Shown here: in pieces, positions 7,926 through 18,559 of the stretch
Layout: every line of letters starts with the position of its first letter
How positions within the stretch are numbered: position 1 is the stretch's first letter
Source of the DNA: Colwellia sp.
Lineage (GTDB): Bacteria > Pseudomonadota > Gammaproteobacteria > Enterobacterales > Alteromonadaceae
Assembly: GCA_026196955.1 (NCBI GenBank)
Contig: JAPHTO010000107.1
Coordinates: 1 to 64,000 of the forward strand
Reading direction: 5' to 3'
DNA length: 64,000 nt
Position numbers and translations under genes: made by a program
The notes under the pieces: model-generated
Seen by the model: the letters and a program-made list of their open reading frames with translations, nothing else
Databases searched by the model: none
What the model was told of the DNA's origin: nothing

Positions 7926-10233
7926 TTAAAAGAAATTAATTTTAAACTCTGCACCCACAAAGCGCTCTTCATTCACTATCGCTGTATTATTTGTGAAGTC
8001 GACCGCACCAATGGCTTGTTGTTCATCCGTTAAATTTCTAACAAACAATGCAACTTCATAATCTTGATCATCACCATCCCATGTATAACCAGCACGGATA
8101 CCGCCTTCTAATAAAGCTTCACCGGTAAATTCAGTTGAGTTATATAAGAAGAAACTAATTTCATCACGATAAGACCAATCTGTGTAGGCGTAAAATTCGC
8201 CATCACCAATCTCAATTGCGTAACGTGCGGTAAAGTTGAATATCCACTCTGGTGCATGAGGTAGGCTATTGCCATCAACATAAGCAAAAGTATTACCAGA
8301 TACTGGATCAACAAAAGTAGCATCCGTAACCGTACAAGAAGCACAAACTGGTACTGATAAACCACTATCATTTAACTCGGTATGGTTATAACTGGCATTA
8401 GCAGTCACCATCCAATAATCATTTAATACAAATTGGGTATCTAATTCAAAGCCATAACCAACCGTTTCGTTTGCATTCAGTAATCTTGCAGTATTGCTAT
8501 CGCCACCAACTGAAGTAAGTTGTTGATTATCCATTGTATAATAAAATACTGATGCATTTACACGACCCATATTATCTAAAATATCAGACTTGATACCTGC
8601 TTCATAAGAAATAATGGTTTCAGAATCCGCAACAGAAATACCGTCGCCAGCAGCAAATAATGAACGACCTTGGATACTTGGTGCTCTAAACGTATCAGCA
8701 ATACGTGCGTAGAAGTTAATATCGTCGGTATATTTATGAGAAATACTCACATCCCAACTAACATGATTATCGTCGGTGCTAACACTCCCTGCAGCATAAT
8801 CATCAATAAAAGGTAAGAATGATAAAGGTGATTGTGTTCTTTCATTCTTATAATCTTTGTCATCATCAGAATAACGTAAACCAACCGTCACAGAGGTTTT
8901 ATCTGAAAGGTTATAATCTACAGAACTAAAAATTGCCCATGCTGTTGTTTCTTGTTCTTGAATGACATAACCATTTTGAGTGCCAGCACTAAATAAAGCA
9001 TCGTATGAAAAGCTTTCTATAGTTAAATCTTCATTAAAATAAGCCAACTTGATAGTTAAAATCACCCTCTAAATTACTGGTTAAGCGCAATTCTTGCGTT
9101 ACTTGTTGATGGTCAGGAATACCATCTGCAGTTTCTGAGCTAAGGTTAATCACACCAGGTCCTGTAGGGAAATCTACAGGAGGACAACCAAAACCATTAC
9201 AACCATAGCCACCATCTACATCAGCACGAGAAAATAATTCTGCACTCTCATAACCGGTAATTGATGTAACAGTGTGATTATCTAACTCAAAGGTTAATTT
9301 TAAACTGGCACCTTCGGTTTCAACTTGTTGTGTGGCGCGTGAAGCTGAATCGTGATAAACGGTATCACGGTTAAAGTTAGCAACTAAATCATTACTTCCT
9401 GACTCAATTGCGTTCGCGTAAAAGGTAACAGGCTTACCGTCTAAATCACGCATGTGATAGTTAAACAGTGCGTTAAAATCATCGCCTTCATAAAGAAATT
9501 GCAGACGAAGCGCTTGATCTGTATACCCACCTAAAACATCATCTTGCTCAAAACCTGGTGCTTTATTGTCAATATAGTTATCTCTATCTTGACGAAGTAC
9601 AGAAATTCGAGCTGACAAGTTATCAGTTAAACCACCACCAACAGCGGCACGTAAATCACTAGTATTTTTACTACCGTAAGATAAAGAGGCAAAGCCATCA
9701 AAATCTTGACTTGGTTTTGCTGAGTCAAATTTAACTAAACCTGCCGGAGTATTACGGCCAAAGAGTGTACCTTGAGGACCACCTAAAACTTCAACACGCT
9801 CTAAATCAAAAACAGGAAAGCCTTTTAATATGGGGTTTTCTTGTACAACATCATCGACAACTAAAGATACAGGTTGAGAGGCGTTTAAATCAAAATCTGA
9901 ATTACCTAGACCACGCATATAAAAACGCGGGAAAGTACGACCAAATGAAGATTCAACGCTTAGGCTAGGAATTTTAGCATTTAAAAAACGTATATCCATA
10001 GCTGCTGAGCTATAAGCATCAAGATTATCACCTTGTAATGCAGTAACAGCAACAGGAACTTCTTGTACATTTTCAACACGCTTTCGCGCGGTAACTTCAA
10101 TAACTTCTATACCAACGACTTTTTCTTTTTCAATCGCTTCTGCTGCGAAAGCATTCGTTGATGTACTAGCAATAGTTGCTAATAATGATGCTTGTACACA
10201 CAAAGATAGTGTACTTTGCTTAAACATTTTCAT
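7926..10233 (-). pseudogene. TonB-dependent outer-membrane receptor, frameshifted near 9034-9062
   Basis: Two minus-strand reading frames together make one TonB receptor of about 765 residues. The first (10233 to 9034, 399 aa) has a signal peptide (MKMFKQSTLSLCVQASLLA...), a TonB-box-like EVIEVTARKR, the plug domain with MRGLGNSDFDLN and ERVEVLGGPQGTLFGRN, and early barrel strands. It stops after FNYQVGLF. The second (about 9062 to 7926) resumes with AYFNEDLTIESF and continues the barrel to a C-terminal Phe (FKINFF), as outer-membrane proteins usually end. The shift is +1 in net terms at GGCTTATTTTAATGAA. Substrate is unknown; the plug is of the type common in marine polymer and siderophore receptors. 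A GGGAGAG ribosome site precedes the start, and no other damage is visible, so the lesion is recent or a sequencing error. Confidence 0.85.
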
Positions 10234-10306
10234 TCGTTCTCTCCCAAGGACTGATGATGTTTTATTGTTTATTATCCTATTTTAAGGATTTGATTATTAT
10301 AGTGCG

Positions 10307-11572
10307 TTAATTACTGTATAGCTCAGGCAGAAAGCTTTTACCATAGGCCATTGCTTCTACATTAAAAAGCTCCGCTATGGTTTGTCCTAAATCGGCAAAC
10401 GTTGCTCTCTGCCCTAGTGCGACAGATTGTACCAGATGGTGATAACTAAACAAAGGTACAAATTCTCGCGTATGATCGTTACCCGACCAAGTGGGATCGC
10501 AACCATGATCTGCGGTTAAAAATAAAATATCTCCTTCATGCATTTTGTTTATAATTTCAGGTAATTGCTGATCAAATTCTTCAAGTGCCTGTGCGTAGCC
10601 AACAGGGTCACGACGATGACCATAATCTTGATCAAAATTAACGAGGTTGGTAAAAATCACACTATTTTCAGGGGCTGTTTCAATGTGATTGATTGTGGCA
10701 TTTACCAGTGCGTTAATACCTGTAGCTTTGGTATTTAAACTAATACCTTGATGTGCAAATATATCAGCTATTTTACCGACACTGATCACCTGACCACCTG
10801 AATTGGTTATTTTTTCAAGCACAGTTTTACTTGGCGGTAAAACTGAATAATCACGTCTATTACCCGTGCGGGAAAAATTACTACTATCAGAGCCAATAAA
10901 AGGTCTTGCTATCACTCGTCCAATATTCAAGTTGGCATCATCAAGCAGCTCTCGCACTTGTTCACAATAGGTATATAAGTTATCAAGGCCAAAATGTTGT
11001 TCATGCGCAGCAACCTGAAAAACACTATCCGCTGACGTATAGCAAATGGGTAAACCACTACTAATATGTTCTTCACCCAAAGCGTTTATGATGTCGGTTC
11101 CTGAAGCGTGGCAATTACCTAAAAGCCCGTTTAAGCCTGTTTTATCCTTGATAGCAGTAATAAGTTCAGGGGAAAAAGCGTTAGTCTTATCACTGAAATA
11201 ACCCCAATCAAAAAGCACAGGTACGCCTGCCATTTCCCAATGTCCACTCGGCGTATCTTTACCTGTACTGAGTTCAGACATATAGCCATATGCACCTTTT
11301 TGAGGAGTCACATAGAATTCCTCAATTTTTCTACCCGCAGCATTAAGGCATGTTTCAAAGCCCTGCCAGGCTTGCTCACTGCTCGCCTGTTTACTTACTT
11401 CGTGCAAGCCTAATGCACCTAGGTGAGGTAGCTGAATAATTTTATTTTCTTTCTCAAAATAATATTGTGCCAAATTGATGAACGTATTCGCACCAACGTC
11501 TCCAAACGCTTCAGCATCATTGGCGTAACCAACACCAAAGCTATCCAACACTAAAATTATTGCTCTTGCCAT
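10307..11572 (-). CDS. deoB: Phosphopentomutase
   Basis: Interconverts (deoxy)ribose-1-phosphate and the 5-phosphate, linking nucleoside phosphorolysis to DeoC and the pentose-phosphate pathway; a Mn-dependent alkaline-phosphatase-superfamily enzyme. 421 residues against 407 in E. coli. Metal-site motifs are visible: ILVLDSFGVG at the N-terminus, TPSGHWEMAG around 120-130, SDSSNFSRTGNRRDYS with the catalytic Thr, NLVNFDQDYGHRRD and LTADHGCDPTW near the C-terminus. The start is put at MARAIILVLD because the family begins there; an upstream in-frame extension of 16 codons is unlikely. It diverges from the udk/CNT/deoC/tdk operon, so one intergenic region controls the whole nucleoside block. Confidence 0.96.
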   Translation of the reverse strand: MARAIILVLDSFGVGYANDAEAFGDVGANTFINLAQYYFEKENKIIQLPHLGALGLHEVSKQASSEQAWQGFETCLNAAGRKIEEFYVTPQKGAYGYMSELSTGKDTPSGHWEMAGVPVLFDWGYFSDKTNAFSPELITAIKDKTGLNGLLGNCHASGTDIINALGEEHISSGLPICYTSADSVFQVAAHEQHFGLDNLYTYCEQVRELLDDANLNIGRVIARPFIGSDSSNFSRTGNRRDYSVLPPSKTVLEKITNSGGQVISVGKIADIFAHQGISLNTKATGINALVNATINHIETAPENSVIFTNLVNFDQDYGHRRDPVGYAQALEEFDQQLPEIINKMHEGDILFLTADHGCDPTWSGNDHTREFVPLFSYHHLVQSVALGQRATFADLGQTIAELFNVEAMAYGKSFLPELYSN

Positions 11573-11721
11573 AGTTATAACAGCCCTTTTGTAGACACAG
11601 TAAAACAACTTAATTAACAACGATGAGGTTGTTTGATATATTAATAAAAATAAACATGACCAATTAGTCAGGTTGTGTTAATTTAATGCTTTTATTATGC
11701 TCAGACAAGCTTTTACTCAAT

Positions 11722-11735
11722 AATAATCGATTATT
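11722..11735. promoter_or_regulatory. Perfect 14-bp palindrome in the deoB/udk divergent promoter region
   Basis: AATAATCGATTATT lies roughly midway between the deoB and udk starts (249 bp apart). A palindrome here is where an operator for a nucleoside-responsive repressor would be expected, but an AT-rich palindrome can arise by chance, and I cannot match it to a named regulator. Confidence 0.3.
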
Positions 11736-11821
11736 GTGCCTAGCAGTATAGTACAATTTGGCTATTATGATTGAACGACGGATTCTTAAATAAGTCTGCT
11801 TTATTACCCACGGAAATATCA

Positions 11822-12460
11822 ATGACGCAACAAAGTAAAACGACTGTAATAGCGATTGCAGGCGCTTCTGCATCAGGTAAATCGCTTTTTGCTGAGACTA
11901 TCTATAATGAGTTGCTCCCTGAGCTAGGCAAAGATGGCATCTCTATTATTAAAGAAGATGCTTATTATAGAGATCAATCTCATTTAACTATGGATGAGCG
12001 AATACAAACAAATTATGATCACCCTAAAGCATTCGAGCATGAGCTTTTAAGGGAGCATTTAATAGCACTGACCAATCACCAAGATGTTAATTGCCCTGTT
12101 TACTGCTATAAAACTCACACGCGAACAAAAGAAACCGTTAAAGTAAAATCAACTAAAATCATTCTAGTCGAAGGAATATTGTTGCTTTCAAACCCTAGCT
12201 TACGTGATTCTTTTGATATTAAAGTGTATATGGATACGCCATTAGACATTTGTTTAATCAGGCGAATTGAACGCGATACAATGGAGCGGGAGCGTAGTTT
12301 AGTGTCAGTAACAACACAATATTTATCGACTGTCCGCCCGATGTATTACCAGTTTATTGAGCCATCAAAGGCTTGGGCTGATATTGTCATTACCCGCGGC
12401 GGAAAAAATCGTATGGCGATCGAAGTATTAAAAGCAAAAATTCGTCAACTATTTCAATAA
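11822..12460 (+). CDS. udk: Uridine/cytidine kinase
   Basis: Phosphorylates uridine and cytidine to UMP and CMP with ATP or GTP. The 212-residue protein has the P-loop AGASASGKS at about 11-19, the DAYYRD substrate segment, YDHP and the YIDTPLD-like YMDTPLDICLIRRIERD lid region, all as in bacterial Udk. The start at ATG 11822 is chosen because GGAA precedes it at 8 nt and the family starts just before the P-loop; a TTG 17 codons upstream also opens the frame but has no homology value. It is first in a tight plus-strand operon with a nucleoside transporter, deoC and tdk (gaps 36, 17 and 22 bp). Confidence 0.95.
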   Translation: MTQQSKTTVIAIAGASASGKSLFAETIYNELLPELGKDGISIIKEDAYYRDQSHLTMDERIQTNYDHPKAFEHELLREHLIALTNHQDVNCPVYCYKTHTRTKETVKVKSTKIILVEGILLLSNPSLRDSFDIKVYMDTPLDICLIRRIERDTMERERSLVSVTTQYLSTVRPMYYQFIEPSKAWADIVITRGGKNRMAIEVLKAKIRQLFQ

Positions 12461-12496
12461 CATCATTAATTAAAAGAAGAATAATAAGAGAGTCTT

Positions 12497-13741
12497 ATGG
12501 AAATAACAGCGCTACGCGGCATACTTGGTATAACTATTTTATTAATTATAGCGATATTATTATCTAATCACAGAAAAGCGATAAACCTACGCACTGTTGG
12601 TTGGGCTTTTATTTTACAGTTATCCTTAGGCGCTTTTGTTCTTTATATTCCTTTTGGCAAAGATGTTTTAGCCTCAATTTCTGGTGGCGTACAACAAGTC
12701 ATTGATAGTGCAAAAGTTGGTATAACATTTTTATTTGGTGGCTTAGGCTCAGATGCTATGTTTACTAATGGCGTCGGTTTTGTCTTTGCTGTACGGGTAT
12801 TACCTGTCATCATTTTTTTCTCCTCATTGATCGCCGTACTCTATTATCTTGGCATTATGCAATGGGTTGTAAAAATTATTGGTGGTGCGCTGCAAAAATT
12901 ATTGAAAACATCCAAGCCCGAATCCTTATCAGCAACGGCAAATATTTTTGTTGGTCAAACCGAAGCACCATTAGTGATCCGCCCTTACATTGCGGGTATG
13001 ACGCAGTCTGAATTGTTTGCCATTATGGTAGGAGGCTTAGCCTCTGTCGCTGGCTCTATTTTGGCTGGTTACGCAGGCCTTGGTATAGATTTAAAGTATC
13101 TGATCGCAGCATCTTTTATGGCGGCTCCTGGCGGCTTGCTTATGGCAAAAATTATTGTTCCTGAAATAGAGCCAGAAAAACTCGCTCAAGAAGACTTGAT
13201 AACCGAAGATTCTGGCGAAAGACCTACCAATGTTATTGATGCTGCTGCTACTGGTGCAGCATCCGGACTAAAATTAGCGGTTAATGTTGGTGCCATGCTA
13301 CTAGCTTTCATCGCGCTCATTGCTTTACTTAACACGCTTGTTGGCGGTGTTGCGAGTTTACTTGGTTTTGAAGGTATTACCATTGAGTGGTTGCTAGGTT
13401 ATTTATTTGCACCTATTGCCTTCATTATAGGTGTGCCAAGTGAGGAAATGTTGCAAGCAGGTAGTTTTATAGGACAAAAAGTTGTGGTGAATGAATTTTT
13501 TGCCTACGTAAATTTTGTCGAAATAAAAGATAGTCTCTCAGTTTCAACCCAAGCCATAATAACATTTGCCTTATGTGGCTTTGCCAACCTTTCTTCTATT
13601 GCTATTTTATTAGGTGGCATTGGCTCAATGGCGCCTAACAGACGATCTGATATCGCTAAACTTGGCATGAAAGCTATGCTAGCTGCCACGTTAGCCAATT
13701 TAATGAGCGCTGCAATTGCAGGCGTATTTTTAGCCCTTTAA
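12497..13741 (+). CDS. Concentrative (CNT-family) nucleoside:cation symporter
   Basis: An inner-membrane transporter of 414 residues with the CNT layout: an N-terminal membrane segment (NupC-type domain, about 1-85), a gate-region core and a C-terminal nucleoside-binding domain. The binding motifs [17 protein letters not shown] (near 153-169) and [13 protein letters not shown] (near 312-324) are visible and are closer to the Vibrio cholerae CNT and E. coli NupX group than to NupC itself, whose first motif is GQSENF. Sodium coupling is therefore likely, which suits a marine cell, but it is inferred. Its place between udk and deoC supports uptake of pyrimidine and deoxy-nucleosides for the same operon. 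Confidence 0.92.
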   Translation: MEITALRGILGITILLIIAILLSNHRKAINLRTVGWAFILQLSLGAFVLYIPFGKDVLASISGGVQQVIDSAKVGITFLFGGLGSDAMFTNGVGFVFAVRVLPVIIFFSSLIAVLYYLGIMQWVVKIIGGALQKLLKTSKPESLSATANIFVGQTEAPLVIRPYIAGMTQSELFAIMVGGLASVAGSILAGYAGLGIDLKYLIAASFMAAPGGLLMAKIIVPEIEPEKLAQEDLITEDSGERPTNVIDAAATGAASGLKLAVNVGAMLLAFIALIALLNTLVGGVASLLGFEGITIEWLLGYLFAPIAFIIGVPSEEMLQAGSFIGQKVVVNEFFAYVNFVEIKDSLSVSTQAIITFALCGFANLSSIAILLGGIGSMAPNRRSDIAKLGMKAMLAATLANLMSAAIAGVFLAL

Positions 13742-13758
13742 TTTCTCTGGTATTACTC

Positions 13759-14562
13759 ATGAACAATTCAAATCAAACTTCATTAAAAGAAACAGCCCAG
13801 CACGCGCTTGGACTAATGGACTTAACAAGCTTAACAGATCAAGAAAGCAGTGAAGATATTATCGCTTTGTGCCAGCAAGCTAAATCATCAGCTGGGAATA
13901 CAGCCGCTATTTGTATCTTTCCACGCTTTATTCCTTTAGCGAAAAAAGTGTTAGCCGAGCAAGGTACGCCAGAAATTAAAATAGCTACCGTTACCAACTT
14001 CCCTCATGGTAATGACGATATCGATATTGCGGTTGCAGAAACTAAAGCTGCTATTGCTTATGGCGCTGATGAGGTCGACGTTGTCTATCCCTATAACGCA
14101 TTAAAAGCGGGTGATATTAATGTCGGATTAGAGTTAATCGAAGCATGTAAAAATGTTTGCCCTAAAAAAGTGTTGCTGAAGGTGATTATTGAAAGTGGTG
14201 AATTACAATCGCCTGAATTAATCAAACTAGCCAGTGAGGTTTCAATAAGAGCTGGCGCCGACTTTATTAAAACATCAACAGGAAAAGTTAGTGTTAATGC
14301 TACACCTGAAGCTGCTGAGATCATGCTTAATGTAATAAAAACAAGTAATCCCAAGGTAGGTTTTAAAGCGGCGGGTGGCGTAAGAGATGCACATGATGCT
14401 GAAGTTTACTTGACCTTGGCTGAAAAAATATTAGGTGATTCATGGGTTTGTGCCGACCACTTTAGATTCGGCGCTAGTAGTTTACTGGCTAATTTATTGT
14501 CAACGTTAAATGATGATGAACCACCAACGCAAAATAACTCATCAAATAATCAAAGTTACTAG
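13759..14562 (+). CDS. deoC: Deoxyribose-phosphate aldolase
   Basis: Cleaves 2-deoxyribose-5-phosphate to glyceraldehyde-3-phosphate and acetaldehyde, the exit of deoxynucleoside catabolism. The 267-residue protein follows E. coli DeoC along its length: MDLTSLTDQ at the N-terminus, [39 protein letters not shown], the Schiff-base lysine in [10 protein letters not shown] and the second active-site lysine in [11 protein letters not shown] short hydrophilic Gln/Asn/Ser-rich tail ([10 protein letters not shown]) is extra. Its substrate is made by DeoD or other phosphorylases plus DeoB, all encoded in this window. Confidence 0.97.
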   Translation: MNNSNQTSLKETAQHALGLMDLTSLTDQESSEDIIALCQQAKSSAGNTAAICIFPRFIPLAKKVLAEQGTPEIKIATVTNFPHGNDDIDIAVAETKAAIAYGADEVDVVYPYNALKAGDINVGLELIEACKNVCPKKVLLKVIIESGELQSPELIKLASEVSIRAGADFIKTSTGKVSVNATPEAAEIMLNVIKTSNPKVGFKAAGGVRDAHDAEVYLTLAEKILGDSWVCADHFRFGASSLLANLLSTLNDDEPPTQNNSSNNQSY

Positions 14563-14584
14563 TTTTATTAAGTAGATTCTTTTT

Positions 14585-15166
14585 ATGGCACAACTGTATT
14601 TTTATTATTCATCAATGAATGCGGGAAAATCCACGCACTTATTGCAATCCTCTTATAACTATAATGAATGCGGTTTACGGACAGTGCTTTATACCGCCAA
14701 AATTGATGATCGGTATGCAAAAGGTAAAGTCTCTTCACGGTTAGGTATTCATGCCAATGCCGAGCTTTTTGATCTGCATACGGATTTATTGGCTGAAGTG
14801 AGTGCATTAGCGCAAGAAGAGAAAATAGCCTGCGTATTAATTGATGAAGCACAGTTTTTGTCTAAAGCACAGGTTAAGCAATTAACAGATATAGTTGATA
14901 CGTTAAAAATACCTGTTTTAGCTTATGGGATCCGTACAGACTTTTTAGGGCAAACATTCTCTGGTAGTGCTGCCCTGCTAGCTTGGGCGGATAAATTAGT
15001 TGAGCTAAAAACAATTTGCCATTGTGGCCGTAAGGCTAACTTTGTTATTCGTTTAGATGAACATGGCAAAGCTGCAACAGGTGGTGAGCAAGTTGAAGTT
15101 GGTGGTAACGAGCGTTACCAAGCACTATGTCGTCAACACTTTAAGGGTTATGTCTCTTTAAAATAA
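14585..15166 (+). CDS. tdk: Thymidine kinase
   Basis: ATP-dependent phosphorylation of thymidine and deoxyuridine to the 5'-monophosphates. 193 residues, as in type II (cytosolic, tetrameric) thymidine kinases. The P-loop reads [12 protein letters not shown] (about 9-20), the Walker B/catalytic segment is VLIDEAQFL, the lasso-type zinc site includes CHCGRKANF and LCRQHF, and the thymidine-binding loop is [10 protein letters not shown]. It is last in the udk operon; its 3' end overlaps the convergent sortase gene by 19 bp. Having tdk and deoC together lets the cell either rescue or degrade thymidine. Confidence 0.96.
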   Translation: MAQLYFYYSSMNAGKSTHLLQSSYNYNECGLRTVLYTAKIDDRYAKGKVSSRLGIHANAELFDLHTDLLAEVSALAQEEKIACVLIDEAQFLSKAQVKQLTDIVDTLKIPVLAYGIRTDFLGQTFSGSAALLAWADKLVELKTICHCGRKANFVIRLDEHGKAATGGEQVEVGGNERYQALCRQHFKGYVSLK

Positions 15167-15732
15167 GTCATTGGCAGTGCTTGCACGATTAACCTATAGG
15201 GTGTCTGGCTTACCAGACCATTAAAAGGGTAACACGTTACCAGAATAAGTGATTGTTCATCATCAGCGTTTTTATAAACCTGCAATTGATTTTTGCGTGT
15301 ATCTATAATTTGCAGGTTTTCAATTCTATAGTGAAGAACCTCAGCATTTAGCGTTTCTAGCTGTAACTCATCACCAATTTTTAATTTTTCTAAAATGGCG
15401 AAATGGCTATCATTATGCCCAGAGATGATGATATCGCCATGTTGAGAAACAGTATTTGCAGCTGTTAGCCCTGGCCCAAAAGCCAGAGCTTGTCCAGAAT
15501 CACTATTTAAAACCAGTTGAGATAGATTAAACCTCATAAAGCTCAGTTTCGCGATAGGATGAAAGTCAGCCCAAGGCCATGGTGGCTTGGGGATGCTAAA
15601 CTTTTCTATTTGCCGTTTATCCCATGCATATGTCATCAACGCTTGGGCTAAATGTGCTTTAGCCGTCATATAAAAACTTGTTAGTAAAGCGTACATAGCA
15701 AGGGCAAAGCAAATGCTCGTTATATACTTCAT
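15148..15732 (-). CDS. Class GN (marine-type) sortase
   Basis: A 194-residue transpeptidase with one N-terminal membrane anchor (about 4-24) and a sortase barrel. The catalytic triad is visible: H106 in [10 protein letters not shown]167 in LVTCYPF and R180 in TPYRLIV. Gram-negative sortases of this class occur in marine proteobacteria and are almost always encoded next to a single dedicated VIT/vWA substrate; here that substrate gene lies immediately upstream on the same strand, 4 bp away, so the pair is one operon. The enzyme is expected to cut the substrate at its C-terminal sorting motif and move it to an unidentified acceptor in the envelope. The gene's 3' end overlaps tdk convergently by 19 bp. 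Confidence 0.9.
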   Translation of the reverse strand: MKYITSICFALAMYALLTSFYMTAKAHLAQALMTYAWDKRQIEKFSIPKPPWPWADFHPIAKLSFMRFNLSQLVLNSDSGQALAFGPGLTAANTVSQHGDIIISGHNDSHFAILEKLKIGDELQLETLNAEVLHYRIENLQIIDTRKNQLQVYKNADDEQSLILVTCYPFNGLVSQTPYRLIVQALPMTYFKET

Positions 15733-15736
15733 CCTG

Positions 15737-17938
15737 CTAACAGACTCTCTGATGAATGTGCGCTTTTCGTCTAACTATCCACCATTGTAATAATATACTC
15801 AGTGCTAATAGCGTTAAGCCCAGATAAAAATATCCCCAAATGCCTAATGCAGTCTTTGCTAGAGGTATTATTTGTGTTGAGCCTTTTGGCATTAAATTGG
15901 CTACAGCACTTGTGGTTAATTTAGTGGTTTTATTGCGGCTAATGCTGTCTTCTACCGCAATAAAGCTAGTGTATGATGAGATCAAATGATGTTTTAGCGC
16001 TAAATCGGTAATTTTCTGCTTTAATTGCAGCTTAGTTGGCGCATCACTGTTTCTGTGCTCTTGACTTAAGTGTTTGATTTTTTGTCTAGCCCACCATTGA
16101 CCTATTCCTTGATTAGCATTGTGATCATCGCTTTCATAAGCAATATTTTCATTGATATCAATTTTCGTTTGCCAATTGGTAGCCGCTAACTTACCTGTCG
16201 CTGTGATAAACGAAGAGTTAAGCGGTTTTCCAGCATTATTGAGTTGTTCATCGATAGGCCACCTCGCACTGATAACCATAGGCTGATCCTGATATAAATC
16301 TGGGATATGCATTGGATATACTTCACTGTTTTTAACAGGCCAAGCTAGGTTAATATTTGTCATCATGGGATAGCTAATATCACTAAACAACTTATGCATT
16401 TTGGCGCTTACTTCATTAAGGCTTCCTATATAACGATAAGTACCATGACCAAATTCAGCGGCGCGAGACATAAAATAGCTATTGGGCGCAGAGCCAATAC
16501 CGATAGTGTGCAAACGAGTGTCACCAAGGTTTTGCTCTATTAAGCTGAACAAGGCTTGCTCATTAGCAACGCTTCCATCGGTAATAAAGATAACTTGTTG
16601 GTATTTCCCCTGCCCGCTATGTGTATTTTGCTGACTTTGTTGTAAAGCTTGCGCGATAGCTGGGTACATATTCGTTCCGCCACCGGCAGACATGTGCTGT
16701 AACCACTGGCTTGCCATAGCAATATTTTGTTGTGATGCGTATCGGCTAGATTGAAACAAAGTTTCAGTGTCATTATTAAAAGCAATAATATTGAATGAAT
16801 CCTTTTCATCTAATAAATTCAATGCCATTTGTAGCGCTTGTTTTGCCTGTTTTATAGCAACGCCTCCCATTGAGCCAGAGGTATCTAAAATATAAGTGAC
16901 ATTCTTAGCAAACGATTCTCTTTGGTTTACCTTTGACGGCATGATCATCAATAAGCCATAATTGAAATCCCGATCTGCTGTTTTAAAAAAAGCCGCTTTG
17001 GGAATATTTCCTTGCTCAACTTGCCAAGAGAGCACAAAGTCTCTATCCAATTGCACGCGTTTATTCGCTAAGGCAACATATGAAATATCACCCTTTCTTT
17101 GCTTTACCACCGGATGATAATGACTATTAATATTAGTTAACAATAAACCCGTGTTAAGTGTTACTTGGATATTGGCCTTCTGCCCCAAGCTATTTCTGGT
17201 TTGTGGTGGCGAAATATTTCCCCAGCCAGTACGGGAAATATGGGCTGTTTCTGTTATCTGGTGAACATTCGCTTTATTCTCGTCATCAGTATTTATTGGT
17301 ACATAACGAGGTGTGATGGTTAAGGGGATCCGTAAGGAGAATTCATCCGCTTGAAATTTAACTGACTGCAAATAGCTGATGGTTATCTTTATCGTTTCAC
17401 CTGGGGCAATATTACTTACCTTAGTGGTAAACATATTGGGGCGCTGTTGACTCACTAAACTCGCTTTTTTCCCTTGGCTTTTTGCCCGTTGATAACGTTT
17501 TATAGCTTGTTGCTTTTCCTTTATTTTACCAAGGATCCTTCGCTCACCTATTTCCATGACCATACTATCAACAGCGGCATCATCAATTAAAGGGAAAACA
17601 TAAACAGCTTCTAAAAACTGCTCACTGGTATTTTTAAACGTTTGGCTAAACTTAACCCTGGCAAGTAAGGCATTAACTTCCACTTGATAGTCACTATTTT
17701 GAGTTAAGGCACCCAAATAACCATCATCATGCTTGAAATATAAACTACCACTTTTGACTTCGCTATAAGGGAGCTGCTTGAGCTTTAAAAGCGCTGTTTC
17801 ATTGTTTTCTTGTGCTGTAACTTGTTTAACAAACAAAATAAAAAATAGGAGCAAAACTGTCTTTACTAAAGAAGAATGAATAGCTTGTTGTGCAAAGCAA
17901 AGGTAGTTTAGTGGTTGTAACCTTGAATATAATTTCAT
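15737..17938 (-). CDS. Marine sortase target protein with VIT and von Willebrand A domains
   Basis: 733 residues with an N-terminal hydrophobic export signal (about 24-43, ending VTAQ), a VIT domain (about 70-200), a vWA domain (about 345-515) and a C-terminal anchor. The vWA MIDAS motif is DTSGSMGG at about residue 350, with GGGTN and FITDGS following, so divalent-metal-dependent adhesion is plausible. The C-terminus is a sorting signal: LMPKGST at about 682-688, a hydrophobic helix (YFYLGLTLLALSILLQWWIV) and a basic tail RRKAHIHQR. This matches the dedicated substrates of class GN sortases. The domain pair resembles inter-alpha-trypsin-inhibitor heavy chains. Biological role is unknown; surface adhesion or envelope assembly is the usual guess. 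Confidence 0.9.
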   Translation of the reverse strand: MKLYSRLQPLNYLCFAQQAIHSSLVKTVLLLFFILFVKQVTAQENNETALLKLKQLPYSEVKSGSLYFKHDDGYLGALTQNSDYQVEVNALLARVKFSQTFKNTSEQFLEAVYVFPLIDDAAVDSMVMEIGERRILGKIKEKQQAIKRYQRAKSQGKKASLVSQQRPNMFTTKVSNIAPGETIKITISYLQSVKFQADEFSLRIPLTITPRYVPINTDDENKANVHQITETAHISRTGWGNISPPQTRNSLGQKANIQVTLNTGLLLTNINSHYHPVVKQRKGDISYVALANKRVQLDRDFVLSWQVEQGNIPKAAFFKTADRDFNYGLLMIMPSKVNQRESFAKNVTYILDTSGSMGGVAIKQAKQALQMALNLLDEKDSFNIIAFNNDTETLFQSSRYASQQNIAMASQWLQHMSAGGGTNMYPAIAQALQQSQQNTHSGQGKYQQVIFITDGSVANEQALFSLIEQNLGDTRLHTIGIGSAPNSYFMSRAAEFGHGTYRYIGSLNEVSAKMHKLFSDISYPMMTNINLAWPVKNSEVYPMHIPDLYQDQPMVISARWPIDEQLNNAGKPLNSSFITATGKLAATNWQTKIDINENIAYESDDHNANQGIGQWWARQKIKHLSQEHRNSDAPTKLQLKQKITDLALKHHLISSYTSFIAVEDSISRNKTTKLTTSAVANLMPKGSTQIIPLAKTALGIWGYFYLGLTLLALSILLQWWIVRRKAHIHQRVC

Positions 17939-18050
17939 TATTAAACTCTATAGCGATGAAAGTTTAATAATGAAATAGGAGTTTGACTTTTTTGCGGCTA
18001 GATTATGGCAAGTTTATGCTAAATTATGATGAATTATGGCCTTTGCTCAT

Positions 18051-18311
18051 TTACTTCAGTAAGGCATGGCCTTCTGGCAATTGCTTGGCGATCCACAAGG
18101 CAAGTTTATGCTTCATATTAGGTTGATCTTCACTATCAACGGCTAAAGGCTGTATTAATTTATCGTTAACTAATAAACGATATAAACTCTCAACTTTATC
18201 TTTGGCTGAATTGGTCGCTGAAAAGCTTTTATAACCTCGATTTACTGCATATTTTTCGCCAATAACCAAGGCTTTTTTTAATAATTCAGCTTCATGCTTT
18301 AATTTTTTCAT
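18051..18311 (-). CDS. Small conserved protein, DUF5062-like
   Basis: An 86-residue, mostly helical, basic N-terminus protein with no signal or membrane segment. The run MKKLKHEAELLKKALVIGEKY and the end DQPNMKHKLALWIAKQLPEG recall the DUF5062 family of Vibrio/Shewanella-type gammaproteobacteria; that label is from memory. The start is set at codon 11 of the open frame (18311) because AAGAA sits 5 nt upstream and the family begins at MKKLKHEAE; a start at 18341 is also open. No function is known. It stands alone between the sortase operon and a divergent gene. Confidence 0.7.
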   Translation of the reverse strand: MKKLKHEAELLKKALVIGEKYAVNRGYKSFSATNSAKDKVESLYRLLVNDKLIQPLAVDSEDQPNMKHKLALWIAKQLPEGHALLK

Positions 18312-18559
18312 TTGATTCTTTTTATTAAGTTTAACTTGCATTAAAGATGCGTCAAAACTAAATATATGTCAATTAGCTATTGTTCAAATTAGTCACTTAA
18401 ATTGATATACATCATCTTTCGTAGATAGCTATTTGGCTATACTGTGCGGCAATTAGTAACACACAACAATCCCACTATAACTGGATGTTAATTTAATCAA
18501 AAGACTAACATTAATGAATTTAATAGCTTGGGGTTAATATTTAATAAGCAGGTAGTATT

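Noticed and set aside
9034-9065. Programmed ribosomal frameshift in the TonB receptor
   Set aside because: The needed shift is +1 at a site without a known slippery codon or stimulatory structure, and TonB receptors are not known to use one; a mutation is more likely.
11664-11873. 69-codon minus-strand frame in the deoB/udk spacer
   Set aside because: Overlaps the udk start and the shared promoter region, no ribosome site or homology.
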